From the NCBI RefSeq assembly GCF_029633865.1, contig NC_079212.1, positions 84,259,672 through 84,323,671 of the forward strand: DNA of 64,000 bases, in the 5' to 3' direction. This DNA is from Lampris incognitus. Its lineage: Eukaryota > Chordata > Actinopteri > Lampriformes > Lampridae. Numbering within the stretch: position 1 is the stretch's first letter; each line of letters opens with the position of its first letter. A model generated the notes under the pieces. The model was not told the DNA's origin. It saw nothing but the letters and a program-made list of their open reading frames with translations, and searched no databases. Positions 1 to 32,982 of the stretch are shown piece after piece. Both the position numbers and the translations under genes were made by a program.

Positions 1-2488
1 GTATTAACTCTTCTGCAACACAACTGCATTAACTCTTCTGCAACACAACTGCATTAACTCTTCTGCAACACAACTGCATTAACTCTTCTGCAACACAACT
101 GTATTAACTTTTCTACAACACAACTGTATTAACTCTTCTGCAACACAACTGCATTAACTCTTCTGCAACACAACTGTATTAACTCTTCTGCAACACAACT
201 GCATTAACTCTTGTGCAACACAACTGTATTAACTCTTCTGCAACACAACTGTATTAACTCTTCTGCAACATTTCTGTATTAACTCTTCTGCAACACAACT
301 GCATTAACTCTTCTGCAACACAAATGTATTAACTCGTCTACAACATAACGGCATTAACTCTTCTGCAACACAACTGTATTAACTCTTCTGCAACACTTCT
401 GTATTAACTCTTCTGCAACACAACTGCATTAACTCTTCTGCAACACAACTGCATTAACTCTTCTACAACACAACTGCATTAACTCTTCTGCAACACAACT
501 GTATTAACTTTTCTACAACACAACTGTATTAACTCTTCTGCAACACAACTATATTAACTCTTCTGCAACACAACTGTATTAACTCTTCTGTAACACTTGT
601 GTATTAACTCTTCTGCAGCACAACTGCATTAACTCTTGTGCAACACAACTGTATTGACTCTTCTGCAACACAACTGTATTAACTCTTCTGCAACATTTCT
701 GTATTAACTCTTCTGCAACACAACTGTATTAACTCTTCTGCAACACAACTGTATTAACTCCTCTGCAACATTTCTGTATTAACTCTTCTGCAACACTTCT
801 GTATTAACTCTTCTGCAGCACAACTGTATTAACTCTTCTGCAACACAACTGCATTAACTCTTCTGCAACACAACTGCATTAACTCTTGTGCAACACAACT
901 GCATTAACTCTTCTGCAACATTTCTGTATTAACTCTTCTGCAGCACAACTGCATTAACTCTTGTGCAACACAACTGTATTAACTCTTCTACGACATTTCT
1001 GTATTAACTCTTCTGCAACACAACTGCATTAACTCATCTGCAACACAACTGCATTAACGCTTCTGCAACACAACTGTATTAACTCTTCTGCAACACTTCT
1101 GTATTAACTCTTCCGCAGCACAACTGCATTAACTCTTGTGCAACAGAACTGTATTAACTCTTGTGCAACAGAACTGTATTAACTCTTCTGCAACACAACT
1201 GCATTAACTCTTCTGCAACACAACTGCATTAACTCTTCTGCAACATTTCTGTATTAACTCTTCTGCAACACAACTGCATTAACTCTTCTGCAACACAACT
1301 GCATTAACTCTTCTGCAACACAACTGCATTAACTCTTCTGCAACACAACTGTATTAACTTTTCTACAACACAACTGTATTAACTCTTCTGCAACACAACT
1401 GCATTAACTCTTCTGCAACACAACTGTATTAACTCTTCTGCAACACAACTGCATTAACTCTTGTGCAACACAACTGTATTAACTCTTCTGCAACACAACT
1501 GTATTAACTCTTCTGCAACATTTCTGTATTAACTCTTCTGCAACACAACTGCATTAACTCTTCTGCAACACAAATGTATTAACTCGTCTACAACATAACG
1601 GCATTAACTCTTCTGCAACACAACTGTATTAACTCTTCTGCAACACTTCTGTATTAACTCTTCTGCAACACAACTGCATTAACTCTTCTGCAACACAACT
1701 GCATTAACTCTTCTACAACACAACTGCATTAACTCTTCTGCAACACAACTGTATTAACTTTTCTACAACACAACTGTATTAACTCTTCTGCAACACAACT
1801 ATATTAACTCTTCTGCAACACAACTGTATTAACTCTTCTGTAACACTTGTGTATTAACTCTTCTGCAGCACAACTGCATTAACTCTTGTGCAACACAACT
1901 GTATTGACTCTTCTGCAACACAACTGTATTAACTCTTCTGCAACATTTCTGTATTAACTCTTCTGCAACACAACTGTATTAACTCTTCTGCAACACAACT
2001 GTATTAACTCCTCTGCAACATTTCTGTATTAACTCTTCTGCAACACAACTGCATTAACTCTTCTGCAACACAAATTTATTAACTCTTCTGCAACACAACT
2101 GCATTAACTCTTCTGCAACACAACTGCATTAACTCTTCTGCAACACAACTGCATTAACTCTTCTGCAACATAACTGCATTAACTCTTCTGCAACACAACT
2201 GTATTAACTCTTCTGTAACAAAACTGTATTAACTCTTCTGCAACACTTCTGTATTAACTCTTCTGCAGAACAACTGCATTAACTCTTCTGCAACACAACT
2301 GTATTAACTCTTCTGCAACATTTCTGTATTAACTCTTCTGCAATACAACTGCATTAACTCTTCTGCAACACAACTGCATTAACGCTTCTGCAACACAACT
2401 GTATTAACTTTTCTGCAACACTTCTGTATTAACTTTTCTGCAACACAACTGCATTAACTCTTCTGCAACACAAATGTATTAACTCTTC
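1..2488. repeat. Minisatellite, 25-bp unit, about 99 copies
   Basis: An uninterrupted head-to-tail array whose unit contains TTAACTCTTCTGCAACACAA, preceded by GTA or GCA. The period is exactly 25 bp (units start at 1, 26, 51). Recurrent variants are TTTCT or CTTCT in place of CAACT, CAGCA for CAACA, and CTTGTG for CTTCTG. The array starts before the window. It contains a large internal duplication: 1-796 is repeated at 1251-2046. No coding function is suggested. Confidence 0.97.
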
Positions 2489-2953
2489 TGATGGTGACAC
2501 GATACTGACATGATGGTGACACGATGCTGACATGATGGGGACATGATGCTGACATGATGGGGACATGATGGTGATACGATGCTGACACGATGTGGACATG
2601 ATGGTGACACGATGCTGATATGATGGGGACATGATGGTGACACGATGCTGACATGATGGGGACATGATGGTGAGACGATGCTGACATGATGGGGACATGA
2701 TGGTGACAAGATGCTGATATGATGGGGACATGATGGTGACACGCTGCGGACATGATGCTGACATGATGGGGACATGATTGGGACATGATGGTGACACGAT
2801 GCTGACATGATGGTGACATGATATTGACACACTGCGGACACGATGCTGACATGATGGGGACATGATGGTGACACGATGCTGACATGATGGGGACACAATA
2901 CTGACATGATGGGGACATGATGTGGACACGATGGTGACATGATGTGGACATGT
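2489..2953. repeat. Minisatellite, 11-bp unit with 33-bp higher order
   Basis: Starts directly where the 25-bp array stops. Units are of the type GATGGTGACAC, GATGCTGACAT and GATGGGGACAT, often in the same order, which gives an 11-bp period and a looser 33-bp period. Both strands are open for 150-210 codons because 33 is a multiple of 3. The predicted proteins are pure Ser/His/Cys/Pro repeats and are not treated as genes. Confidence 0.93.
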
Positions 2954-3752
2954 TTGAATCCAGTAGTGTTCTTACGTCTTGAGTAACTGAAACGAGTGTA
3001 AGAGGGTTGTGGTGAAAGGAGTGTGTGGTGCTGTGACCGCGGCAGGACACCTCCACCTTTAGAACAACTCTTCAGTAAAAGAAACACAGCCACACTGACA
3101 TCTAACACAACATTAGCATGAGTTTTGTAAACCTAATGTACTTTGTCGTGTCATGGTTCATCCGACACGGCTGTGCCCTGGCAGCTCAGCACTCCCGTGC
3201 AGACCGGCAGAGACCTGCAGCGGGTGGTTCCTGTTGCTTCTGGGCTGTGATGACTGCATTTACCGGTTACTCTTCTGCATAGCAACACTACCACCAGTGC
3301 TGGACTTCCTTTAATTTACCAGGGAGGGATGATGAAGAGGTTAACTCACACCCCGTATTGTCTCTGAGTGATCTAGAACTAGTTGGAGACGGCCTTCCAC
3401 TCACACCTGCATCTCAGCTTGGCCCTGTTACACTCCCCTGATGCCTGCGCCCTGACCTCATGCATCCTAATACACATGTGGTCTTAATCCATCTGCTCAA
3501 TCTCTGCCGGTGAAGAAGAAGAAAAAGGAAACGTCATGTAGCACATTGCATCACAGGACCATGAGTTGTTGTTTGTATGAAAGAGGACCATCATGTTCAT
3601 GCTGCCTTCACCAGAGCCTCCAGGAGCCCTGAAGACAGCTTACTTTTAGTCAAAATGTTGTATCCTTAAATCAGTTACACCAAGACTACACATGCAGGCC
3701 GGCATCACGTGCTTCATGAAGCCTCCTGTATGCAACTTGCTGCACGTCTCTC
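2954..3752. other. No recognisable feature
   Basis: Mixed-composition DNA between two minisatellites. No convincing ORF, RNA gene or transposon end was seen. Confidence 0.6.
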
Positions 3753-4325
3753 CTCATCACACTCACCACGTCATCACACTCACCATGTCATCTCACTCAC
3801 CACGTCATCACACTCACGTCATCACACTAACCATGTCATCACACTCACATCACACTCACCACGTCATCACACTCACCATGTCATCACACTCACATCACAC
3901 TCACGTCATCCCACTCACGTCATCACACTCACGTCATCACACTCACCACATCATCACATTCAACACATCATCACACTCACGTCATCACTCACCGCGTCAT
4001 CCCACTCATCACATCATCACACTCACCATGTCATCACACTCACATCATCACACTCACCACATCATCACACTCACCATGTCATCACACTCACATCACACTC
4101 ACCGTGTCATCACCCTCACGTCATCCCACTCACCACGTCATTACACTCAACACATCACATTCAACACGTCATCACACTCACATCATCACACTCACGTCAT
4201 CCCACTCATCACGTCATCACACTCACCACGTCATCACTCACATCATCACACTCACCATGTCATCACACTCATATCATCACACTCACCACGTCATCACACT
4301 CACGTCATCACACTCACCACGTCAC
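3753..4325. repeat. Minisatellite, 14/17-bp units
   Basis: Tandem units of the type ATCACACTCACCACGTC (17 bp) mixed with shorter ATCACACTCACGTC (14 bp) units. ORFs of up to 216 codons in three frames encode only His/Ser/Thr repeats and are artefacts of the array. Confidence 0.93.
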
Positions 4326-4802
4326 GCCAGCTGAATGACTGATTTTCATATTAGCAAAAACATTTTGTGCTGCAAACATTTCTTCTTCTTCTTCTTTTTA
4401 ACCTCTGCGAGTTGACAGACTCCCCCTCTTCCTCCAAACCCGTGTTCAGACATCGGCATTTCTGGTCATAGTAGCTGACATGATTGTTCAAGCCAGCTTA
4501 CAAAAAGTGCAAATTCTAGAGTAAGCTCAGATGTGAAGGACTACCGCCAACACAAGCACCCGAGACCAGGGAGTGCAAGGCTCAACCCTAGGAAAAGAAA
4601 GTGCTAGAAAAAATGAAAGGCAAGAACTGAGGTTGAAAACTAGAGTATTTCATTTGGCAAGAGTATATTTGAATGACAAGCGGGGGGAATGTGTCGGGGA
4701 GAGAGTTGTCCGCTTGCAGTGGGGAGATGAGAGTGTGTACCTCTGCTGTCCCGACCGCAGTCAGAAGGCCATCTCTGCCTTTCAGAGATGGCCAAGCTCA
4801 CG

Positions 4803-5049
4803 CCCCTTTTCCACTACACGGTACCGGCTCGACTCGACTCCACTCGCAGAGTGCCGTTTGCCATCATCGTAACAGTACCCCTCAGTGTAGCTGCTCTGCA
4901 GTGATTTTGGTACCGCTCCAGTTCTTTTGGAACCTCGACAAAGGTGGTACCAGAAAAGTGGTAAGTTACCAAAGTGCCGGTACTTGCCAGTAATGGAAAA
5001 CGGAAAAGTGGAGTCAAGTTGAGCCGCTACCATGCAGTGGAAAAGGGGC
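4803..5049. mobile_element. MITE-like element with about 40-bp terminal inverted repeats
   Basis: The left end (4803-4842) begins CCCCTTTTCCACTACACGGT. The right end (5009-5049) is its imperfect reverse complement, ending in AGTGGAAAAGGGGC. The 247-bp body is hairpin-prone and non-coding. The ends resemble a foldback/MITE family common in fish genomes. I could not define a target-site duplication. Confidence 0.75.
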
Positions 5050-5439
5050 ATAAACGTGCTGCAGTAGCAAAGCAGACAAGCAGTTGGCCTGTGGCACTGG
5101 ATTGCATGGCCTGGACGGATGGAGTCACAGCTCCTGTGGTAAGCTCCAACCTGGTGTTTTTGATTTGAAACAAGTAGTCACAGGCGTCTAAAGGAGGGAG
5201 ATTGGGGCTGTGGGAAGGGTGTGACATGAGAGGGTACATAGGAGTGGAAGACATATTTGAGGACCTGCAGGGGCTGCAAAGAAAGTAGACTTTAGCAGAC
5301 AAACCTGATGGACTGAGCTGTTGCCGAGACGAGGGCCCAGGACAATCACCGATTGTATAAACTCACACCAGGCTTGTTGGCAGTTTGGGCAGGAGTTAGC
5401 GTCATGTTGTCAGTGGCTACAAAAGGGGCTCTTGTAGAG

Positions 5440-6000
5440 GTACTGTATTTATCTGGGATCAGAGGAGCAGCTCGGTCTTGTCAAGGTTGAGCTTAAAATG
5501 ATGGGCAGCAAGGCAGGCAAAGACACGCGCCTCAGCACGAACGTTTCAGGAAAGAAAAGAGCGGCAGAGTTGAGTGTCACTGAGAAAGCAATGGTAGGAA
5601 AGTTCTGGGACGTGATGACAGGACCAAGAGATGTGGTGAAGAGAGAGAGGGGACCCAGGAATGAGCCCTCAGGTGCCATGGTGGAAGCTGTACAGCCAAG
5701 ACAAAGACCCTCCTTCAAAAGCCCTTATACAACCGGTGCACATCATCAGGTGGGAGGCGAACGATGAAAGCGTGGACCCGGAGATCACCCTGTAAGCTAA
5801 GGGAGACAGAAAAATCTGATGGAGGATGACATTAAAAGGCATAGTGAAGATTGAGGAGGATGAGGACCAAGAATATGGAGGTGGCCCCTCGTAGAATGAA
5901 GTGCTTCAGTCAAGGGAAGGAGGGCAGTTCTGGTGGAATGGGCCACCCTGACAGCAAATCAATCGCATTTGGTTTACACGGGAACTTTCATGCCAGAGCG
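5440..6000 (-). mobile_element. Decayed LINE (L2-like) reverse transcriptase remnant
   Basis: On the minus strand, 5870-5820 reads approximately LVLILLNLHYAF followed by a stop, matching the LVLLDLSAAFDT region of fish L2-like reverse transcriptases. About 350 bp further along (5510-5470) it reads FKLNLDKTELLL, the conserved LKLNLDKTE motif of the same family, followed by a stop. The spacing is right for a single RT domain. The reading frame is broken in several places. Confidence 0.6.
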
Positions 6001-6151
6001 AGAATGCCACTGGAAGCTAAGACTCGATCGTACGGACGGCTTCATGCTCACCTCAGCCTGGACAGACACGACAGCATGACGTGTTAAGTGGAACGCTGTG
6101 ATGACACAACGACTACAACAGCAGACGGCTGCCTCGGTAAACAAGTTGTCA

Positions 6152-6203
6152 AGAATGTTAATGAGGTCAAAGGTGAGTCCACCTTTGACCTCATTAACAT
6201 TCT
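6152..6203. repeat. Perfect 24-bp inverted repeat with 4-base loop
   Basis: Bases 6152-6175 (AGAATGTTAATGAGGTCAAA and four more) are exactly reverse-complemented at 6180-6203, with AGTC between them. Both arms are identical over all 24 bases. Confidence 0.95.
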
Positions 6204-6329
6204 GATGTCCCAGACACAACAAATTCCATGGAGGGGGGGTTGGGGGGGTTATACATTTATTTAAAGGAAACCCCCCCTTTTTTTTTACAACCTGGGTCTT
6301 GTTTTCACAGTTTTTGCTATCATGCATAT

Positions 6330-7860
6330 GGGCTATGATATCATTTTACTCACCAGCTCCATGCTGGAGAACTCGGACGGGAGGACTGCTGGACTCAGCT
6401 GCACTAAGGCGTCCTAGAGGGCGTCAGACATGTTTCGTCAAGCCCCCTTCAATGCAATGATCTAAACCACGTATTTGAAATTGAAAGTGCAAGCTATAAG
6501 TTATTACCAAAAATGTCTAATACCAGCATTACGACTCGGGTCCCTTCGTCCCATCAGACACTGCTGTAAAGCTGTCTAGCACTGCTCCCGTTGCCAACAT
6601 CTCCAGTCGGAAGCCGCGAGTGAGTAAAACAACGTCGTAAGCAATATGCACGATGGCAAAACTGACAAAAATAAAATAAAATAAGACACAGGTTGTAAAA
6701 CTAACAAAAGGAATCATCCTTTAAACTTGTATTTGGGGACATCTTTGTACTTGGATGTTGAGGGACAGTTGTTGTGGACCTTTGCTGCAGGGTGACAGTA
6801 GAAGGTAATAGTGGGACACTGCCTCATGGTAGGAGCGGCGCGTCATAGACTGGTCACCACGACCCTCTCATGGTGGTTCTGGATAACTTTGTGAAGGGGA
6901 GCAGACATAGTGCTTCTCTGTGGACTGTTTCCACTTCCGCATCCGTGTTTCTGAAGACGACACAAGAAGGCTTATAAATCTACTAACTCACTAAGCAGAC
7001 AAACTGACGGCGGTGTACTACTGCTTTACAAACCGCAAAACATATTCCAGTCAACAGATTAGGTAGAAGCGGACCAATTCAAATGATCATTTTTACACAT
7101 ATTTCCTAATAAAAAACCCCAATCATCAGACTGAAGAGGACGATGGACTCTAACAGGAGTGATAAGTCAGGGACATTGCTAAACCGGCGGGTGTTTCACC
7201 ACAGCGTGATGCGGCATGGCAGGAGAGGCAGAAACGTCACGCTCCACACGCTGAGCAAACACTGCTGTCAGATGATTGAGCAATTTCATCTGATGTGCAT
7301 GTTTGGCATATGCTCCCGGATGGAATTTAACCTATATCATGGCAGAAACTGCTTCTTATCAACAAAATCACTGGGCAAAGGGGAACAAAGCTGCCGACTG
7401 CCTTCACATTCTGAGAAGACAGCAGAGTGCGGGTTTCAGGGATAGCAGTACATTCTGGTTATGTGTGGCTCTCTGGAAGAGATCCATTCAGGTACCTAGA
7501 AATTAGTGCCAACTGAAAAAAGGCCCAGCAAGTATTTGGCCAGTGGCTGCAAGGCAGTCTGCTGGAAGGCCAGCCCTGCAGGGCTCTGCTCTCAGTACGT
7601 GGAACGTGATGTTTGTCTGGATATTTTCCGGATACCAGACAAGAGATCCTACACGATATTTGGTGAGAGGATCGATAAGCAGCTGGGACATGTGTGGAGA
7701 GGTGGACCTGCTACATGAGTGGTGTGCATGTAAAAGGCCAGAGAAATAACCAAGGCTGAGACATGTAGTTCAGTCAAGATGTGGGGCCTTCTTGAAACTT
7801 CCACAAGTGTGTCCTGGCAAACTTCCCCAGTCTTTGACATAAATGAGTAAAGTGGTGGTT
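6330..7860. other. No recognisable feature
   Basis: Intergenic DNA with only short ORFs (at most about 100 codons) of no recognisable family. A G-rich and poly-T tract lies just before it (6229-6293). Confidence 0.6.
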
Positions 7861-7870
7861 CTAAAAGTCT

Positions 7871-8325
7871 TATTTTTTTTGGGGGGGGGGGGCGATTTTT
7901 CCCCTTTTCCCCAATTGTATCCAGCCATTTACCGTAATCTTCCAAACCATCCCGGTCGCTGCTCCACCCCCTCTGTCGATCGAGGGAGGGCTGCAGACTA
8001 CCACATGCCTCCTCCCATACATGTGGAGTCACCAGCCGCTTCTTTTCACCTGACAGTGAGGAGTTTCACCAGGGGGACGCAGTGCGTGGGAGGATCACGC
8101 TATTCGCCCAAGTTCCCCTCCTCCCTGAACAGGCGCCCCGACCGACCAGAGGAGGCGCTAGTGCAGCGACCAGGACACATACCCACATCCGGCTTCCCAC
8201 CCGAAGACACGGCCAATTGTGTCTGTAGAGATGCCTGACCAAGCCAGAGGTAACACAAGGATTCAAACCCGGGATCCCAAGGTTGGTAGGCAACGGAATA
8301 GACCGCCACGCCACCTGGACGCCTG
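7871..8325 (-). mobile_element. tRNA-derived SINE, about 450-bp family, copy 1
   Basis: Minus-strand copy. Its head lies at about 8320-8255, with the tRNA-like text GGTGGCGTGGCGG (box A) and GGGTTTGAATCC (box B). The rest of the consensus then runs down to about 7890, followed by a poly-T run at 7870-7878 (poly-A on the element strand). Near-identical 8-base flanks, TAAAAGTC at 7862 and 8326, look like a target-site duplication. Two further copies lie at 25237 and 27815. Confidence 0.85.
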
Positions 8326-8681
8326 TAAAAGTCCTTTTACTGTGATTTAGTCATTGCAACATCTGCCACAGAGAGCATTGAAGGGAGATGCTCATGTCAG
8401 TTAAGTGGTCCCCAGGTGAGGAACTGAGATGGGGTGGTGTTAAAACAGTCATGGCGGGACATTCTACATCAAAATGACAAAATTTAGTCACAAACACATG
8501 CCATGATTTATAGTTCTAGACTAGACTGCAAGTACAAGTTTCAAGATTTTAATCTGCATCGTTACAAAATGTTGAAAATGCCAGTTTCCATGTGCGAGGC
8601 ATGTCCCATCATGTCCCTCAGCATCACCCCCTGCAGCTAGACAGGGAAGACTACAACCTCCCCTGCCCCGCTTCTGAACTC

Positions 8682-8697
8682 CACACACATGCACACA

Positions 8698-8732
<35 letters not shown>
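8682..8732. repeat. (CA)n microsatellite
   Basis: A CA dinucleotide run with a few interruptions, next to the inverted-repeat cluster at 8748. Confidence 0.95.
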
Positions 8733-8747
8733 GATACCCACCCAAAT

Positions 8748-8868
8748 CTACAGTTGGAAGCATAAATCTTTGTACAGCAAGAAACACTACCATGCCGTAC
8801 AAAGATTTATGCTTTAACTGTAGATTCAAAGCATAAATCTTTGTACGGCATGCCAGTGTTTCTTGCTG
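8748..8868. repeat. Three-armed inverted repeat cluster
   Basis: The motif GCATAAATCTTTGTAC occurs twice forward (about 8759 and 8831) and once reversed (about 8798). The main palindrome pairs 8775-8815 with 8828-8868, 41 bp with two mismatches and a 12-base loop. The first arm (8748-8775) can pair instead with 8797-8823, so two hairpins compete for the same middle arm. It may be a small foldback element; no flanking duplication was identified. Confidence 0.85.
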
Positions 8869-9329
8869 AAAACCCCTTTAGTTTGGACTTACAAAATATT
8901 CATGGGGCAAGTTGGAACAACTTGTTCTTGCCACTTTGTCTGATTTCAGAGATGCATAAAATTATAAGGTAAGGTGTTATCTTAAAAGTTGATGATTTAG
9001 TAATTAGTACTAAAAACTATAATGAGACAAGTATTGGATTGTGTTGACCTAATAACATCATGAACCCTTTATATTTTCCTTTGAAATCCTTTCATCACTG
9101 CCCTCCATGGTGTTCCAGCTGCGGGGTGGGATGTAGCCCCTCTTCAGGATGTCACAAAATACACACTGGCCCTCTAGAATGAGCTGACATCCTCTTTCTG
9201 GGACAGAGCCGTAGATCCCTTGAGTAGTCCTTAAACAGAAACCCTTGCTAGGCATAACATCTCAGTGAGATAAATACTGCATTCAGAGCATAGTAAAATA
9301 TTTCACAGGAGAATATGGGTCAGAGAGTC

Positions 9330-10033
9330 AGCACCTCCAAGTCTGATGGTTCTCTACCAGACAATGGTGGATTGCTCCCTCCGTGTTGGGGATGAGTTTT
9401 GCCTCAAGTGAAGGAGTTCAAGTATCTCGGGGTCTTGTTCATGAGCGAGGGTAGGACGGAGCAGGAGATTTACAGGTGGATTGGTGCAGCATCAGCAGTA
9501 ATACCGACGTTGTACCGGACCACTGTGGTAAAGAGGGAGCAAAGCTCTCAACTTACCAGTCAATCTCTGTTCCGACCCTCACCTATGGTCATGAGCTTTG
9601 GGTAGTGACCGAGAGGGTGAGATCTCGGCTACAAGTGGCTGAAATGAGTTTCCTCCGTAGGGTGTCTGGGCTCAGCCTTAGAGATAGGGTGAGGAGCTCG
9701 GACATCCGGAGGGAGCTCGGAGTAGAGCCGCTGCTCCTTTGCGTCAAAAGGAGCCAGTTGAGATGGTTCAGGCATCTGATTAGGATGCCTCCTGGGCGCC
9801 TTCCTTTGGAGGTTTACCGGGCACGTCCAACTGGGAGGAGACCCCGGGGTAGACCCAGAACTCGCTGGAGGGACTACATGTCCAATCTGGCCTGGGAACA
9901 CCTTGGGATCCCCAGGAGGAGCTGGAGGGCGTTGCTGAGGAGAGGGACATCTGGAGTGCCCTACTTAGCTTGCTGCCACCGCAACCCAACCCCGGAGAAG
10001 CAGCTGATGATGAATGAATGAATAAATGAGTGA
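9330..10033 (+). mobile_element. 3' end of a non-LTR retrotransposon
   Basis: An open stretch (9476-10018) encodes a C-terminal LINE segment with motifs such as LTYGHELWVVTERVRSRLQ, SFLRRVSGLSLRDRVRSS and GRRPRGRPRTRWRDY, a module seen at the end of many fish LINE ORF2 proteins. The preceding text (about 9330-9475) belongs to the same ORF in another frame. The copy ends in a short ATGA-type simple tail (10008-10033), as expected of a 5'-truncated insertion. Confidence 0.85.
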
Positions 10034-10104
10034 ATATTAGGTGTCTGGAGGCGCTGCGTGTTTGGAGATGTGAAACAGACAGTCATCCACATAGTGGTTT
10101 CTGG

Positions 10105-10253
10105 GTACTGCTGGTTTTCTACTGTGCCAGGTAGTTCATTACATTCACCTGTTGTGTCCGGTATAAAACCTCACAGAGAAAGCTGGACTGCATGGCAGAA
10201 AAGCAAAGCTGCAGGATTTGTGCTCCTCGAGGACCCGGACTGAAAACCACTTT
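10105..10253. mobile_element. Probable hAT-type MITE remnant
   Basis: The left side has TACTGCTGGTTTTCTACTGT. The right side reads CTCGAGGACCCGGACTGAAA, which resembles the TCCTNGAGGACC-type ends of hAT-like MITEs, including the intact element at 29866 in this window. The terminal repeats are degenerate. Confidence 0.45.
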
Positions 10254-10260
10254 GGTAAAA

Positions 10261-10983
10261 AAGACCAGAAGTTGACCGTCTATATTCCTTGGACATAAAT
10301 GCAATAGAGAAGATGATTAAATAAAAATACACACCCTCAGTGTAGAAATAACTACGATTTCTCATTCTGTGATGTACCAACAACCTCAGCAGCACACAGA
10401 AACCTCGAGACAGCTTTAGAGAACTCCAGGAAGATAAAGTGGAGTAATTATTTGAAAAAGAAAATGCTTGTAAAGAGAATGTGTATTTAATGTGAAATGA
10501 TTTGGTACATTCCGTTACAACCACTCCTGCTCTTATCGTTACCAACATGGAGCCAAAACCAAAGCTATCTTCCTGCCAAGAAAGATCACACTGCGTCATA
10601 CCTCCTGACAGAGTCCCTCATGTCAACGCAGTCAGTAAGAAAACAAGGAAAAAGAGGCTTGTAAGAAATAAAGCACTTTTCACCCACACGCTTTGAATCG
10701 ATGTGAATTCACACAGACTCGTCTCTCATCTTCCACATCTCTGCGAGCAGACGAACGACAGACTTTAAGCATCACTTGCGTTGAGAGCATGCCGCAAAGA
10801 TGAAACCTGTGAGGGCATCAAGTGTCAGAGTGAACACGTGGCCGTTTGTCTCGGCAAGTCGGCTCCATGATGAGAACGGACCACAGGCGCCCTCACGCGA
10901 GGCACAGCAGCGGTGTTGTGGTCTCCTACCCAGTCATCCACCCACAGGTGGTGGTTGGACTCCCCCCCCTTCTCCAGTGTCTT
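10261..10983. other. mettl1 3' flank, presumably containing the 3' UTR
   Basis: No ORF of interest. The region lies immediately downstream of the mettl1 stop codon on the minus strand, so its upper part should be 3' UTR. I did not assign a poly-A site. Confidence 0.4.
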
Positions 10984-32269
<21,286 letters not shown>

Positions 32270-32600
32270 CTTCTCCGCGAGGTGGATCCACGTTATCACA
32301 ACGATCGATAACGGGCTCGTGCCTTGTTAGATTAACGGTATAAAACACTTCGGCGACCCACGAGGAGCACGGTTAACACCTCCCAACACCAGGCGGGCGG
32401 AGGTCTGCCCCGCCAGCAGCCGAGCGAAGCGTTCAGTCACTCGCAGGTCTGGGGCAGCGTGGACCGCGGGTCGCACGCTTATGACGTCACGCCCTTGCCA
32501 GGTTTCCGCAGGGGTGACTGTAACGTCGGGACATCCGATCAGGACGAGGAGGAACGTGAACCGGATGTTGAAACTACTAGTCCGTGTTTCCTTCCGGTAA
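32270..32600 (-). promoter_or_regulatory. Putative mettl1 promoter / 5' UTR
   Basis: A GC- and CpG-rich stretch immediately upstream of the mettl1 ATG. A perfect palindromic CRE, TGACGTCA, lies at 32482-32489, 213 bp from the ATG, and an ETS-type CTTCCGGT at about 32591. No TATA box is evident. The transcription start cannot be placed from sequence alone. Confidence 0.5.
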
Positions 32601-32982
32601 GGTCACACATACGCAGGCTGGCCTGACTCCACAGCTGGATAAAGGTAAAACTCATCCCCAGCTGCTGTCTGCAGAGACGCACACCGCTCGGTATGATACT
32701 GCAGAACAAACACCATGAGCTCTGTTGTAATGTATAACTCATGTCTAGCAAACACCTTTTATCCACAAGAACACAACCTTGAAACCATTCCCCAAACGTG
32801 TTGTCTTCCCGAATGAGTCACTTTAAATTATACCTGGGATCTTTAAAACCTCTACAAGCAATAAAAACACAAACATATATTTTAAAAGATTTCCCCTGCC
32901 GCATGAGATAACTAAGATAAAACCACATTTCCCCTTGACTGCTAGTTTATATACTTCATGTAGTTATCCTGTTTGATCTCTC

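Noticed and set aside
2429-3108. Three overlapping minus-strand ORFs of 166-209 codons rich in Ser, His, Cys and Pro
   Set aside because: All come from the 11/33-bp minisatellite, open in several frames at once because the repeat length is a multiple of three.
3692-4342. Plus-strand His/Ser/Thr-rich ORFs of up to 216 codons
   Set aside because: They are translations of the ATCACACTCACC array in three frames.
5027-5302. Minus-strand 91-codon ORF near the MITE
   Set aside because: No recognisable domain, and it overlaps the terminal repeat of the MITE.
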